A DNA stretch of 41,327 nucleotides from Candidatus Cloacimonadota bacterium (lineage in GTDB: Bacteria > Cloacimonadota > Cloacimonadia > Cloacimonadales > TCS61), in assembly GCA_021734245.1 (NCBI GenBank), contig JAIPJH010000014.1, positions 1 to 41,327 of the forward strand, in the 5' to 3' direction. The notes under the pieces were generated by a model. That model worked only from the letters and a program-made list of their open reading frames with translations. It was not told the origin of the DNA and did no database searches. The position numbers and the translations under genes were made by a program. This document shows, in pieces, positions 26,509 through 34,489 of this stretch; positions within the stretch are counted from its first letter, which is position 1, and each line of letters opens with the position of its first letter.

Positions 26509-26602
26509 ATTTAAGAGTTTTTTTTTTCTGCAGCCAAGTTTGATGCTTCTTTCACTTTCACTTTGATCTTTGATCTTTAGTCTTTAATTCTTGATCTTAA
26601 AT

Positions 26603-26678
26603 AAAAAAAACCACCCGCTCCCGGCTGGGAAAGGAAATTTCCACTTCCTAGGACAGGTGCCGAGCAACGGGTGGCTTT
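26603..26678 (-). ncRNA. Candidate structured RNA or complex terminator
   Basis: A GC-rich island in AT-rich DNA. The outer stem is CCACCCG (26611-26617) with CGGGTGG (26668-26674). Inside, CTC/GAG and GGC/GCC pair with a bulge, and CTGGGAA can pair with TTCCTAG around a 13-nt loop. On the minus strand eight T residues follow the closing stem, as in an intrinsic terminator; the plus strand has only CTTTT. I could not match it to SRP RNA, RNase P or a riboswitch class I know. It may be a small RNA read on the minus strand, or a leader or terminator. Confidence 0.35.
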
Positions 26679-26871
26679 TGCATATAAAATGCTTTATAAG
26701 CCAAATAGTTACAAATGATATTGATCTGAAAATCTTTTTGGTCTAAACTTTCATGTTATCATATCTCAGAAATAGCTGATTTGAAGTTAAGTTTTTTTAT
26801 AAAAGCCAATTTTTTCTTGTCTAATTTTGTTCTTTCAAGAAATCTTATCTTCAGAAACTGAGGTGATAGTA

Positions 26872-27429
26872 ATGAATAAAAAAGAAAGAAAAGAACTTTT
26901 AGATTTAGCCAGAGAAAGTATAAAATATTATCTGGAAAATCGGCAACTACTCCAAATTGACCAACCCGATAATCCAGAATTCATAAAAGAAAGAGCTGTT
27001 TTCGTAACCTTGCATTCTCGTGGAAACCTTCGCGGTTGTATTGGTCACATGCAGGCTCGCATGCCACTTTACAAAGCAGTGATCGAAATGGCTGTGGGAG
27101 CTGCTTTTCAAGATCCCCGATTTCCACAGATCCGAGATGAGGAAGAACTCGAAGATATAAACATCGAGATCTCAGTTTTATCGCCCATGGAAAGAATTTA
27201 CGATTACAAAAAGATAAGACTGGGAATAGATGGAGTGTGGATAAAAAAAGGATTCCACAGTGGAGTTTTTCTGCCGCAGGTTGCCACGGAAACTGGCTGG
27301 GATCTGGAAACTTTTTTAGGAAATCTCTGCGCTCATAAAGCAGGTCTTCCCTATACCGCTTACAAAAATCCTGACACGGAAATTTATATTTATCAGGTTG
27401 AGAAGTTTGAGGAAAGCAGTGAGAAATGA
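26872..27429 (+). CDS. AMMECR1 domain protein
   Basis: 185 aa covering one AMMECR1 domain, with the hallmark L-R-G-C-I-G-H (around residue 50), P-R-F-P near 85, E-I-S-V-L-S-P near 104, and V-F-L-P-Q-V-A-T-E-T-G-W-D with L-C-A-H-K-A-G-L toward the end. The family is conserved from archaea to man; in bacteria it often accompanies Memo-like and radical SAM proteins (AmmeMemoRadiSam), which are not seen here. Its biochemical role is not established. ATG 26872 follows GAGGTGAT; an in-frame start 15 codons earlier has no ribosome site. Confidence 0.92.
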   Translation: MNKKERKELLDLARESIKYYLENRQLLQIDQPDNPEFIKERAVFVTLHSRGNLRGCIGHMQARMPLYKAVIEMAVGAAFQDPRFPQIRDEEELEDINIEISVLSPMERIYDYKKIRLGIDGVWIKKGFHSGVFLPQVATETGWDLETFLGNLCAHKAGLPYTAYKNPDTEIYIYQVEKFEESSEK

Positions 27430-27440
27430 GACTTTGTGAC

Positions 27441-27478
27441 TTGGTGATTTGGTGATTGGGGGATTTGGTGATTTGGAG
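27441..27478. repeat. Tandem GGTGATTT-like repeat
   Basis: About four degenerate copies of an 8-mer (TTGGTGAT) fill the gap between two plus-strand genes. The last copy merges into the ribosome site (GGAGG) of the next gene. Confidence 0.65.
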
Positions 27479-27488
27479 GTTATGATAT

Positions 27489-27752
27489 ATGAATAAAAAA
27501 AGTAGAACAATAACAGGTTCAATAATAATCATTTTCTTACTTATTCCTCTGATAGCAATGCAATTTACAAATGAAGTTGATTGGTCTCTTACAGATTTTG
27601 TCATCGCTGCTGTGTTATTTTTGATAACCGGTTTTGTTTTCTATCTTATTTTGAAGAAGGCAGAAAGCAAAAGACAAAAGATTATTTTTTCGTTAGTTTT
27701 ATTGGTGATTTTCCTGCTAATTTGGGCAGAATTGGCTGTGGGGATATTTTGA
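27489..27752 (+). CDS. Small integral membrane protein, unknown function
   Basis: 87 aa with three predicted membrane helices (about 9-26, 36-56 and 65-86) and short charged links (K-K-A-E-S-K-R-Q-K between helices two and three). No known family is recognised. GGAGGT precedes the ATG by about 9 nt. It lies between the AMMECR1 gene and the DUF3788-like gene on one strand and may be cotranscribed. Confidence 0.65.
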   Translation: MNKKSRTITGSIIIIFLLIPLIAMQFTNEVDWSLTDFVIAAVLFLITGFVFYLILKKAESKRQKIIFSLVLLVIFLLIWAELAVGIF

Positions 27753-27790
27753 GAAGCGTAGCATTATTAGAAATGAGGAAATGATTTATT

Positions 27791-28213
27791 ATGAATAACG
27801 ACCAAATCCAACTAACCGACCCGGAAATTTATCCAGATGAAAAAATTCTAGAAAATGTTTTGGGAAATTCTTACGCTATTTTCACCAAACTTTTAAAGCT
27901 TTACAAAGAAAATGACATGATGCACGAATGGCGATATTACAATGACGGAAAAGCCTGGCTCTGTAAAGTTCAGAAAAAGAAAAGGACAATTGTGTGGATG
28001 AGTGCCTGGCCCGGATATATGAATGCAGCTATTTACATTCCCAAAAGATTGATCGATAATGTTTATGCTTTGGATATTGCTGATGAAATAAAACAGAAAA
28101 TTGAATCTACCAAGGATGTAGGAAAATCGAAGCCCTGTATTTTTGAGATTCGAGATGAATCTATACTTGAAGACTTCGAAAAAGTAATGCAGTTGAAGAT
28201 AAAGAGTAAATAA
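27791..28213 (+). CDS. DUF3788-like protein
   Basis: 140 aa, soluble. The pattern E-W-R-Y-Y-N-D-G-K-A-W-L-C-K-V then K-K-R-T-I-V-W-M-S-A-W-P-G-Y and A-A-I-Y-I fits DUF3788, a family of small proteins with unknown function. A weak GAGGAAATGA box is about 10 nt before the ATG. The gene is 38 nt after the small membrane protein gene. Confidence 0.75.
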   Translation: MNNDQIQLTDPEIYPDEKILENVLGNSYAIFTKLLKLYKENDMMHEWRYYNDGKAWLCKVQKKKRTIVWMSAWPGYMNAAIYIPKRLIDNVYALDIADEIKQKIESTKDVGKSKPCIFEIRDESILEDFEKVMQLKIKSK

Positions 28214-28418
28214 ACTTTCTAATCCTTGTACACTGTAGAAGGTAGTTTAGCACAACGAAGATGGAAATTGTAAGTCATATTTACAAGAGACTATGAATTT
28301 ATTCCAGAGAATTTTTTTTACTCATTAGAAAATAAATTTCTTTGATAAATTTAAATGATATCTTATTTAAATGATTGATTTAATAAGTAAGGAGTAAGCG
28401 ATTGTTTAAAGGTGAATT

Positions 28419-28634
28419 ATGACAATTTTAGCTGAAATTCTTTCTTCACGTGTCAGAGCTGAATTTTTCAGGATTTTATTTGGTGTTGATCCAAAGGAAT
28501 GTCATTTAAGAGAAACTGAAAGATTATCTGGTTTTGCCATTGGTACTGTGATAAAAGAAGCAAATAAATTAACCCGTTTACGATTGATTAATAGAAGAAT
28601 TGATGGAAACAAACTTGTTTTAATCGAGATGTAA
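28419..28634 (+). CDS. Short HTH protein, probably truncated
   Basis: 71 aa forming only a winged-helix N-terminus: L-A-E-I-L-S-S-R-V-R-A-E-F-F-R-I-L-F, then H-L-R-E-T-E-R and S-G-F-A-I-G-T-V-I-K-E. The same start is found in longer HTH regulators or HTH-nucleotidyltransferase proteins, where the wing continues D-G-N-x-x-Y-Y-x-A-N. Here it stops at D-G-N-K-L-V-L-I-E-M, so the gene is probably a remnant or shortened form. AAGGTGA precedes the ATG. The 205 bp upstream hold no gene that I can see. Confidence 0.6.
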   Translation: MTILAEILSSRVRAEFFRILFGVDPKECHLRETERLSGFAIGTVIKEANKLTRLRLINRRIDGNKLVLIEM

Positions 28635-29062
28635 AGCTAAATGAATTTTCACGAGATTCTTCGATAGTAATGCTACAAGATTCTTCAGAAAGACGAAATA
28701 TTTTTTTCCAATTCCATATCGTTGCTTTTGTTCATTTGTTCATTTGTTCTGAAACAAAATTGTGAAAAAAACATTCAGTTCATAAAGACGTTTGAATCAA
28801 CACATTTATGAAATCAGAGAAGATATTTCCATTTTTCACAAAATTGATAACGTTTTCTATTATTCTTTTGAAAAAATCCAGAATTGCCTGTGTTATCATA
28901 ACCTTGAAAAGGTTTATAAGTATGAGACCTTTTCTTAAACCTTTTCAAGGTTTTATGCAAATCAAAATTGTATGTGCTGATTCTATGATCATTCTTCTTG
29001 ATAATACTTATTTTCTCTCTCATCAAGTAAAACGGGAAAGAGAGGGAGACAGCAAGGGTGAG
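28635..29062. other. Intergenic region with repeats, no convincing gene
   Basis: Two partial copies of an AGATTCTTC-type repeat (near 28660 and 28678), a duplicated TTCATTTG (near 28730) and the palindrome at 28900 are visible. Open frames on both strands across it lack ribosome sites and protein-like composition. Confidence 0.5.
28900..28952. repeat. Perfect 17-bp inverted repeat
   Basis: AACCTTGAAAAGGTTTA (28900-28916) and its exact complement at 28936-28952 flank a 19-nt centre. Each arm is itself palindromic (AACCTT/AAGGTT). Related arms occur at 8625-8681, so this looks like a dispersed palindromic family. Confidence 0.75.
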
Positions 29063-29093
29063 AAAAAAAAACCCCCGAACTTGCTTTCGGGGG
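29063..29093 (-). terminator. Rho-independent terminator of the sigma/PDZ operon
   Basis: On the minus strand CCCCCGAA/TTCGGGGG forms an 8-bp stem with a 6-nt loop, followed by nine T residues. It lies about 75 nt after the PDZ gene stop. Confidence 0.9.
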
Positions 29094-29168
29094 AAGGAGG
29101 CTACATAACAAATTCTTATATAGCCGGGGGAAGGATTCGATCTATATTTCGAGCATTGCTCTGATTTT

Positions 29169-30458
29169 TTAAATCGCACCACTTTGGCCAAAATGGATTT
29201 CTAATTCATCCAGATCTTCCATTTGTTTTTTGGCATCCTGCATAGCTTTTTCAATTTCTTCCTGACGAAGAATTTTAATATCTTCCATTTGATCAGTTAT
29301 CACATCTTCTATATCAGATAAGATTCTCTCCTCTCCATTTACAAATACTTTGATATCTCCGTCGTCCATGGAAAGTTCAACTTTTTCATAACGATGTTCT
29401 TCTTCTCTTTCGGCAATTTCGCAGGCAAGATTTACAATCGTTCCCTTGCGATCGATCTTCATATTTATCGTATCACCAACCTCTTTTTTGTTGATGATCT
29501 TGCTGATCAGTTTTCGGGAATCGATCTCGTTGTCATCTACTGCCAAAATGATATCTCCTGCCTGTAAACCGGCTTTCCCAGCTGGAGTTCCTTCAATAAC
29601 TTCATCGATGGTTACTGTAATCTTTTTCTCATCACCTTTGGTGTTTTCTACTACGTGAAGCATTACACCGATCCATTTTGTGTTATCAGGTGTGTATTGA
29701 TACACAAAGACATTTTCCGGTTTTTCAAAAGATAAATTGTAGCTGCCGCCCAAACCAAGATCAAAGTGTTTATATTGCGCTTTTTCACCTAATATCATAT
29801 CCAATTTCACTTCTTTTTTATCCTGGAAAACTTCCACCTCAATATGATTTTCCGGTTCGTAATTTGTCAGCATTTTGGTAAGTTGATCGATGGTATAGAT
29901 TTTATCGCCGTTGATGCTCATGATAATAGAATCATCTTTAATTCCTGCTTTTTGAGCTGGACCATCTTCCACTACATCAGTTATTACAATTCCAAAGTTT
30001 TTATCATAATCAGTTTTCTGTTTGTATTTGCCATTCAATTCCGCCAGAAAGACACCCATATAAGCTTTCTTTTTAATCTTTGGAAATTCTTTTTCACCGA
30101 AAGTCAACTTTAAGCTTTTCACTTTGCCATCCCTAAAATACTTCAGTTTCACTTTATCTCCCGGTGCGTAATTCTTCAGCATTTTGGTAAACTGGCCATG
30201 AGTGTAGATTTTGTCTCCATCTATCTCCAACAAAATGTCTTTCGACATTAAACCAGCTTTGTCTGCGGGAGTGTCCGACACTACTTTGGAGATAAGAATT
30301 CCATAGTTCTCATCAAGACCTGCTTTTTGGTAATAGCTGTAAGAAACATCATCCAGATAAACACCCATGTAAACTTTGCCTTTTTCTGCTGCAAAGATCG
30401 TGGAACTGAGCATTAATACGAGTACAAAAATCATAACATATACTCTTTTTTTATTCAC
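29169..30458 (-). CDS. Periplasmic triple-PDZ protein without protease domain
   Basis: 429 aa. Signal peptide 1-23 (I-F-A-A before E). Three PDZ domains: about 28-121, 132-224 and 262-350, each with a G-Y/F/W-loop equivalent and A-x-x-A-G followed by D-x-I-x-x-I-x-G-D or similar. The last 75 residues are charged and helical, probably a coiled coil. There is no trypsin-like or S41 protease domain, so it likely binds peptides or unfolded protein ends. It is third in an operon after an ECF sigma factor and a membrane protein, which suggests envelope stress. GTG start with AGGAGG 5 nt upstream. Confidence 0.9.
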   Translation of the reverse strand: MNKKRVYVMIFVLVLMLSSTIFAAEKGKVYMGVYLDDVSYSYYQKAGLDENYGILISKVVSDTPADKAGLMSKDILLEIDGDKIYTHGQFTKMLKNYAPGDKVKLKYFRDGKVKSLKLTFGEKEFPKIKKKAYMGVFLAELNGKYKQKTDYDKNFGIVITDVVEDGPAQKAGIKDDSIIMSINGDKIYTIDQLTKMLTNYEPENHIEVEVFQDKKEVKLDMILGEKAQYKHFDLGLGGSYNLSFEKPENVFVYQYTPDNTKWIGVMLHVVENTKGDEKKITVTIDEVIEGTPAGKAGLQAGDIILAVDDNEIDSRKLISKIINKKEVGDTINMKIDRKGTIVNLACEIAEREEEHRYEKVELSMDDGDIKVFVNGEERILSDIEDVITDQMEDIKILRQEEIEKAMQDAKKQMEDLDELEIHFGQSGAI

Positions 30459-30481
30459 ATTCTCCTCCTTGTCTCAGCGAA

Positions 30482-30501
30482 GTTTCGAACAATTTCGAAA
30501 C
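30482..30501. other. Intra-operon hairpin
   Basis: GTTTCGAA-CAAT-TTCGAAAC forms an 8-bp perfect stem between the putative anti-sigma stop and the PDZ gene. It has no T-run, so RNA processing or stability is more likely than termination. Confidence 0.4.
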
Positions 30502-30520
30502 GAAGCCGGACTATTTTTGT

Positions 30521-30985
30521 TTAATAACTTATTCTTTTTGCTGACTGCTTTTTATTTTGCTTCTGATCGAATTCAGAAACTATCATCACACCACCTTCTT
30601 CAGATGAAACATATTTCCTAACCAGATAGGTCTTATCTTCCTGAAATTTATCAGGATCAAGCTTGGAAGTAAGATTTGGATTGTAAATGGAAGTGTAAGC
30701 CAGATTTTCTAAAGAAAAACAATCCTGGTCTGCCGGTACGATCTTAATATCTTTTTTGAATGCCATATTGTTGATTTTCACAGCAACATCTGGATTCAGA
30801 ATGGTTGCACATCCAAATACAAGAAGCAGGCAGCAGAAAGCCATCGCTGCTCTGAATCTGAAGCGATAATTATTGGTTTTCTGATGATATCTATCCAGCA
30901 AATCGCGACGCAGTTTATATTCAAACTGCTCATCTTCGATTTGTGGAACACTCATATTTTCTAATTTTATTTCAAGATCTTTCAT
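30521..30985 (-). CDS. Putative membrane-bound anti-sigma factor
   Basis: 154 aa. A cytoplasmic N-terminal region (1-43, charged), one membrane helix (about 46-63: A-A-M-A-F-C-C-L-L-L-V-F-G-C) and a periplasmic C-terminal part. There is no clear zinc-binding H-x3-C-x2-C motif. It overlaps the ECF sigma gene by 14 nt, the classic arrangement for a cognate anti-sigma factor, so the call rests on topology and context. AAGGAGAT precedes the ATG. The periplasmic part may sense envelope state together with the PDZ protein. Confidence 0.65.
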   Translation of the reverse strand: MKDLEIKLENMSVPQIEDEQFEYKLRRDLLDRYHQKTNNYRFRFRAAMAFCCLLLVFGCATILNPDVAVKINNMAFKKDIKIVPADQDCFSLENLAYTSIYNPNLTSKLDPDKFQEDKTYLVRKYVSSEEGGVMIVSEFDQKQNKKQSAKRISY

Positions 30986-31514
30986 TTTCGATCTCCTTAT
31001 TTATCTCATCACGCAATTTATTTATTAATCTGTGAACCTTCACCTTCATGGCACCTTCACTCTTCTTGTAGATCTCACCTATTTCTTTATAGCTGAGTTT
31101 TTCAAAATATTTCAAAGCGATCATATTCTGATCTTCCATATCGAATTTCTGCAGTTTATCGCGAACCAGCTCATAGTTTATTCCCATCTCTGTTCCATCC
31201 ACCTGATTGAAGATATAAGTATCGATGATCTTTTTGCTGCGCTTCTTATTGCGGTAGAACTGATTGATCTCATTAACTGCAATTCTGTATAACCAGGATG
31301 AAAAACTGCACTTCCTGGAATCCAGATATTGGAAGAGAGAAATCTTTTTCATCGCTTTGAAGAAAACATTGGAGACGATCTCGTGTCGATCAGATTCACT
31401 ATTCACTCTATGGAAAACGAAATTATTTATTTTCGGAAAATATTTCCGATATAAATAATCAAACTCTTTCAGGTCCTGTCTGGCCCTGATCACTCTTTTC
31501 CTTTCCTGATCCAA
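30972..31514 (-). CDS. ECF-type RNA polymerase sigma factor
   Basis: 180 aa. Region 2 (about 15-85) has F-D-Y-L-Y-R-K-Y-F and S-S-W-L-Y-R-I-A-V-N-E; region 4 (about 118-175) has L-K-Y-F-E-K-L-S-Y-K-E-I-G-E-I-Y and V-K-V-H-R-L-I-N-K-L-R. It directs RNA polymerase to stress promoters and is probably held by the membrane protein encoded next. The start is uncertain: TTG 31514 has AGGACAGGA upstream, while the in-frame GTG at 31493 has a stronger AGGAAAGGA about 5 nt before it. Either keeps region 2 whole. Confidence 0.92.
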   Translation of the reverse strand: MDQERKRVIRARQDLKEFDYLYRKYFPKINNFVFHRVNSESDRHEIVSNVFFKAMKKISLFQYLDSRKCSFSSWLYRIAVNEINQFYRNKKRSKKIIDTYIFNQVDGTEMGINYELVRDKLQKFDMEDQNMIALKYFEKLSYKEIGEIYKKSEGAMKVKVHRLINKLRDEINKEIENERS

Positions 31515-31539
31515 AATCCTGTCCTTTTCTTTTCTACTC

Positions 31540-31569
31540 GTGTAACGTAAACCGTTTCATTGGTTACAC
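31540..31569 (-). promoter_or_regulatory. Candidate ECF autoregulatory promoter with inverted repeat
   Basis: On the minus strand GTGTAAC and GTTACAC are perfect inverted arms 16 nt apart. Read as a promoter they give a -35-like TAAC and a -10-like CGTTA at about 15-16 nt, similar to ECF promoters (AAC / CGT). It lies 26-55 nt upstream of the sigma start. Confidence 0.4.
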
Positions 31570-31590
31570 TTTTTTTATAATATCTCAAAT

Positions 31591-31627
31591 AAAAAAAGCG
31601 TTCTCGATCCTGCTCTTCGAAAACGCT
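31591..31627 (-). terminator. Rho-independent terminator of the two-component operon
   Basis: Minus strand: AGCGTTTTCGA/TCGAGAACGCT (one mismatch), a 9-nt loop and then T residues. It lies 25 nt after the histidine kinase stop. Confidence 0.88.
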
Positions 31628-31652
31628 GTAATCATCACTTATAATTATCTAT

Positions 31653-33008
31653 CTAAAATCTCAAAGTAAAATTGGTTTCCACATTAGGCTCGGATTGTGC
31701 TGTAAGCGTTCCACCATGCATTCTCATTATCTGTCTGGAAAGACTTAAACCAATTCCAGAACCTTCTTTCTTGGTAGTAAAAAATGGCACAAAAATTTTA
31801 TCGATCACATCTTTCAAAATTCCCGAACCGTTATCTACAACCTGAACAGCCACTCTTCCTCGTCTATCCAGGAATGCTTTCATTTCGATTCTGGCATTTT
31901 CCGTATCAGCCAGAGAATACATGGAATTTTTTACCAGGTTTATCAACACCTGCTCGATCAATTCTTCATCGGCAGTTAATTCCAGGCTGGAAGGTGAAAT
32001 ATCCTGAATACATTTTACACCATTCATTTCCAGATCTTTTTCCAATAACTTATACACATTTTGAAATATCTGAGAAACAGAAACTATATTGAATTTCGGT
32101 TTGGGAATTTTTGTCAGGTTTCGATAAGATTCTACAAAATGGATTAATCCTGTACTGCGTTTATGGATAGTCTGCAAAGAATTTTGAATATCGATCACAG
32201 TTTCATCATCAATCTCCTGAGGTTCATTATCTGTTGTATCGATATCTTTCAGCAGATCATTTATTGTTGATGAAAGAGAAGCTATTGGAGTAATGGAATT
32301 CATTATTTCATGCGTAAGAACGCGGATAAGTTTTTGCCAGGCTTCCATCTCCTGTTCTTCCAATTCCGATTGAATATTCTGTATGGAAACCAGGATGATA
32401 TTTCTTGTTCTTATCTTGAATTCAGTGGCATAAACTGCCAGCTGCATCATCATGTCGTTATCTACCACCTGAACCAGAATCCTTTCACCAGATTTCAACT
32501 TCTTAAGTTTTTCAACCAGTTCTTTGCTGTAGACTTCCAATTCTTCAATATTGCGCAATTTACTTATTTGAAAAAGTTTTTTGGCACTGTTGTTGATCAT
32601 TTCTACCGTTCCGTTTTTTTGATATGCAATAAGGCTGATTCCAATATGTTGAATAACATTTTGCAGATAATGATAATGTTCTTCTTTTTCGGAACGGATC
32701 TTTTGAAAATCCTGGATCACATCGTTAAAAGCCGCTTTCAAACCATCATAAGCAGTTCCCAAACCTTCGATGCGAAAACTACGGCTGAAATCGGAATAGC
32801 GGATAGATTCCAGAAAGTTGGTAAGATACTGATTGGTTTTCTGAATATATCTTATCAGATCGATTACCTGGAAAATTACTAATGCACCCAGTAAAATTGG
32901 CGTAACATTAAAACCAAACTGAAATATCGCTATGAACATTGCCAGGATTGTAGTGGTGATCAAAATGATCCTGGTAAGTGTATGAATCCTGAAATTTTTA
33001 TATATCAT
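31653..33008 (-). CDS. Sensor histidine kinase (NtrB/NtrY-like)
   Basis: 451 aa. Two membrane helices (about 11-32 and 35-54) are joined by only a few residues, so there is almost no periplasmic sensor. A HAMP-like linker (55-105), a PAS-like domain (about 110-215), HisKA with phospho-acceptor H233 in L-T-H-E-I-M-N-S, and a HATPase with N-L-V-K-N-S (N box), D-N-G-S-G-I (G1), F-F-T-T-K (F box) and G-S-G-I-G-L-S-L (G2) follow. The partner is the NtrC-type regulator encoded 15 nt upstream in the same operon. The short-loop topology resembles intramembrane-sensing kinases that read membrane or transporter state. Confidence 0.92.
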   Translation of the reverse strand: MIYKNFRIHTLTRIILITTTILAMFIAIFQFGFNVTPILLGALVIFQVIDLIRYIQKTNQYLTNFLESIRYSDFSRSFRIEGLGTAYDGLKAAFNDVIQDFQKIRSEKEEHYHYLQNVIQHIGISLIAYQKNGTVEMINNSAKKLFQISKLRNIEELEVYSKELVEKLKKLKSGERILVQVVDNDMMMQLAVYATEFKIRTRNIILVSIQNIQSELEEQEMEAWQKLIRVLTHEIMNSITPIASLSSTINDLLKDIDTTDNEPQEIDDETVIDIQNSLQTIHKRSTGLIHFVESYRNLTKIPKPKFNIVSVSQIFQNVYKLLEKDLEMNGVKCIQDISPSSLELTADEELIEQVLINLVKNSMYSLADTENARIEMKAFLDRRGRVAVQVVDNGSGILKDVIDKIFVPFFTTKKEGSGIGLSLSRQIMRMHGGTLTAQSEPNVETNFTLRF

Positions 33009-33023
33009 TTATTTTCCCTGTTA

Positions 33024-34400
33024 TTAAATACCATATTTTTCTAAACGGCGATATAATGATGCCCGGGTAAGTCCGAGTTCCTTAGCGGCTTGACTGATAT
33101 TTCCGTTATTTTTACGCAACGCTCGTTTGATAACATCACGTTCTACGTCTTCGATGTTATAGGTACCCAAAGTTCCTTCATCTGTTATGGATTGCGGAGT
33201 TTTCAGCATAAAATCGTTTGGTTGCAGAATTTTGCTTTCACTCAATATTACAGCTCTTTCCAAAGCATGCTGCAGTTCTCGAACATTGCCCGGCCAGTTG
33301 TATTGTCGTAATTTTTTGAGTGCTGCAGAACTGATACCTGTAATATTTTTTTTGTATTTCTGAACATATCTGTGCAGAAAATGATCTACCAACAATGGTA
33401 CATCATCTATCCTGTCACGCAGCGGAGGTAAAGTTATCTCGACTGTGTTCACACGATAGAGAAGATCTTGTCGGAAATTACCTTCCTTCACCATCTGATA
33501 GATCGGCATATTTGTAGCACAGATCAAGCGAACATCAACAGAACGTGGACGGCTGGAACCAACTCTAACTACTTCTCGCCTTTCTATTGCTGTTAGCAAT
33601 TTTGATTGTAAAGGAAGAGATAAATTACCGATCTCATCCAGGAAAAGCGAACCACCAGAAGCCACTTCAAAACGACCTGGTTTATCCTTTTTGGCATCGG
33701 TAAAAGCTCCTCTCATATGACCAAAAAGTTCGCTTTCAAATAATGTTTCACTAATCGAACCAAGATCGACATTCAGGAAGATTTCCTTATTTCGTGCAGA
33801 ATTTCGATGCAATGCACGAGCTACTAATTCTTTTCCTGTTCCATTTTCACCCAATATCAATACACTGGCATCGGTGCAAGCTACTTTTTTTATCGTACTG
33901 TAAACCTTGTGCATTTCGGCAGAATCTCCAATGAAATCGTGAAATGGCTGGTCAAGATTTTTGCAAAGTTCGTTTCGAGTCATGCGTAGTTTGTCTGCTT
34001 CTACCAACGATCCACGTAATTTTAGTGCAGATGAAACTGTTGCCAGCAGTTTTTCGTTCTGCCATGGTTTCAATACGAAATCTACTGCTCCTGCTTTTAT
34101 TGCTTTCACAGCGCGTTCCACATCGCCATAAGCCGTAATGAAAACTACCACTGCCGAAGGATCTATCTCCAAAATCTTTTCCAACCAGTAAAAACCTTCC
34201 TGTCCTCCGATCATATCTTTTGTGAAGTTCATATCCAATAAAATTACATCATAATTTTCCTTATCCATCAGGTCAGGAATTTTCTCTGGATTGGTTTCGG
34301 TATGAATCAGTTTTAAATGATTTTTTAATAATAATTTTAAACTAAATAGTATATCTTCATTATCGTCGACTGCTAAAACTTTACCTATTTTTTCTGCCAT
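33024..34400 (-). CDS. NtrC-family sigma-54-dependent response regulator
   Basis: 458 aa. Receiver domain (1-125) with acidic D12-D13, phospho-acceptor D56 in D-V-I-L-L-D-M, T89 and K111. An AAA+ domain (about 155-390) has Walker A G-E-N-G-T-G-K-E (184-191), a sigma-54 contact loop G-A-F-T-D-A (231-236, the common form being GAFTGA), Walker B S-L-F-L-D-E-I-G (251-258) and the R-finger region near 310-316. A Fis-type HTH closes the protein (430-456: N-I-S-Q-A-A-K-E-L-G-L-T-R-A-S-L-Y-R-R-L). It activates sigma-54 promoters from a distance. The divergent exporter operon with a -24/-12 site and two inverted repeats is its likely target. GGAGTG precedes the ATG. Confidence 0.95.
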   Translation of the reverse strand: MAEKIGKVLAVDDNEDILFSLKLLLKNHLKLIHTETNPEKIPDLMDKENYDVILLDMNFTKDMIGGQEGFYWLEKILEIDPSAVVVFITAYGDVERAVKAIKAGAVDFVLKPWQNEKLLATVSSALKLRGSLVEADKLRMTRNELCKNLDQPFHDFIGDSAEMHKVYSTIKKVACTDASVLILGENGTGKELVARALHRNSARNKEIFLNVDLGSISETLFESELFGHMRGAFTDAKKDKPGRFEVASGGSLFLDEIGNLSLPLQSKLLTAIERREVVRVGSSRPRSVDVRLICATNMPIYQMVKEGNFRQDLLYRVNTVEITLPPLRDRIDDVPLLVDHFLHRYVQKYKKNITGISSAALKKLRQYNWPGNVRELQHALERAVILSESKILQPNDFMLKTPQSITDEGTLGTYNIEDVERDVIKRALRKNNGNISQAAKELGLTRASLYRRLEKYGI

Positions 34401-34489
34401 CTCACACTCCTGTTTTCTTTGGCTGCTTCACAATTTTTACATTTCGAAATTGATAAATTTTATTCTTTCAAATAAAGTCAACAAAAAAC

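Noticed and set aside
26603-26678. Structured element considered as SRP RNA, RNase P or a known riboswitch
   Set aside because: The SRP tetraloop motif, RNase P conserved blocks and the riboswitch cores I know were not found, so no family name is given.
28808-29191. Overlapping open frames of about 118 and 125 codons on both strands
   Set aside because: They cover a palindrome and a terminator, have no ribosome site and read as low-complexity, so they are not called as genes.
31776-31800. ATGGCACAAAAATTTT considered as another sigma-54 promoter
   Set aside because: It has TGGCAC but no TTGC at the right spacing and lies inside the kinase gene.
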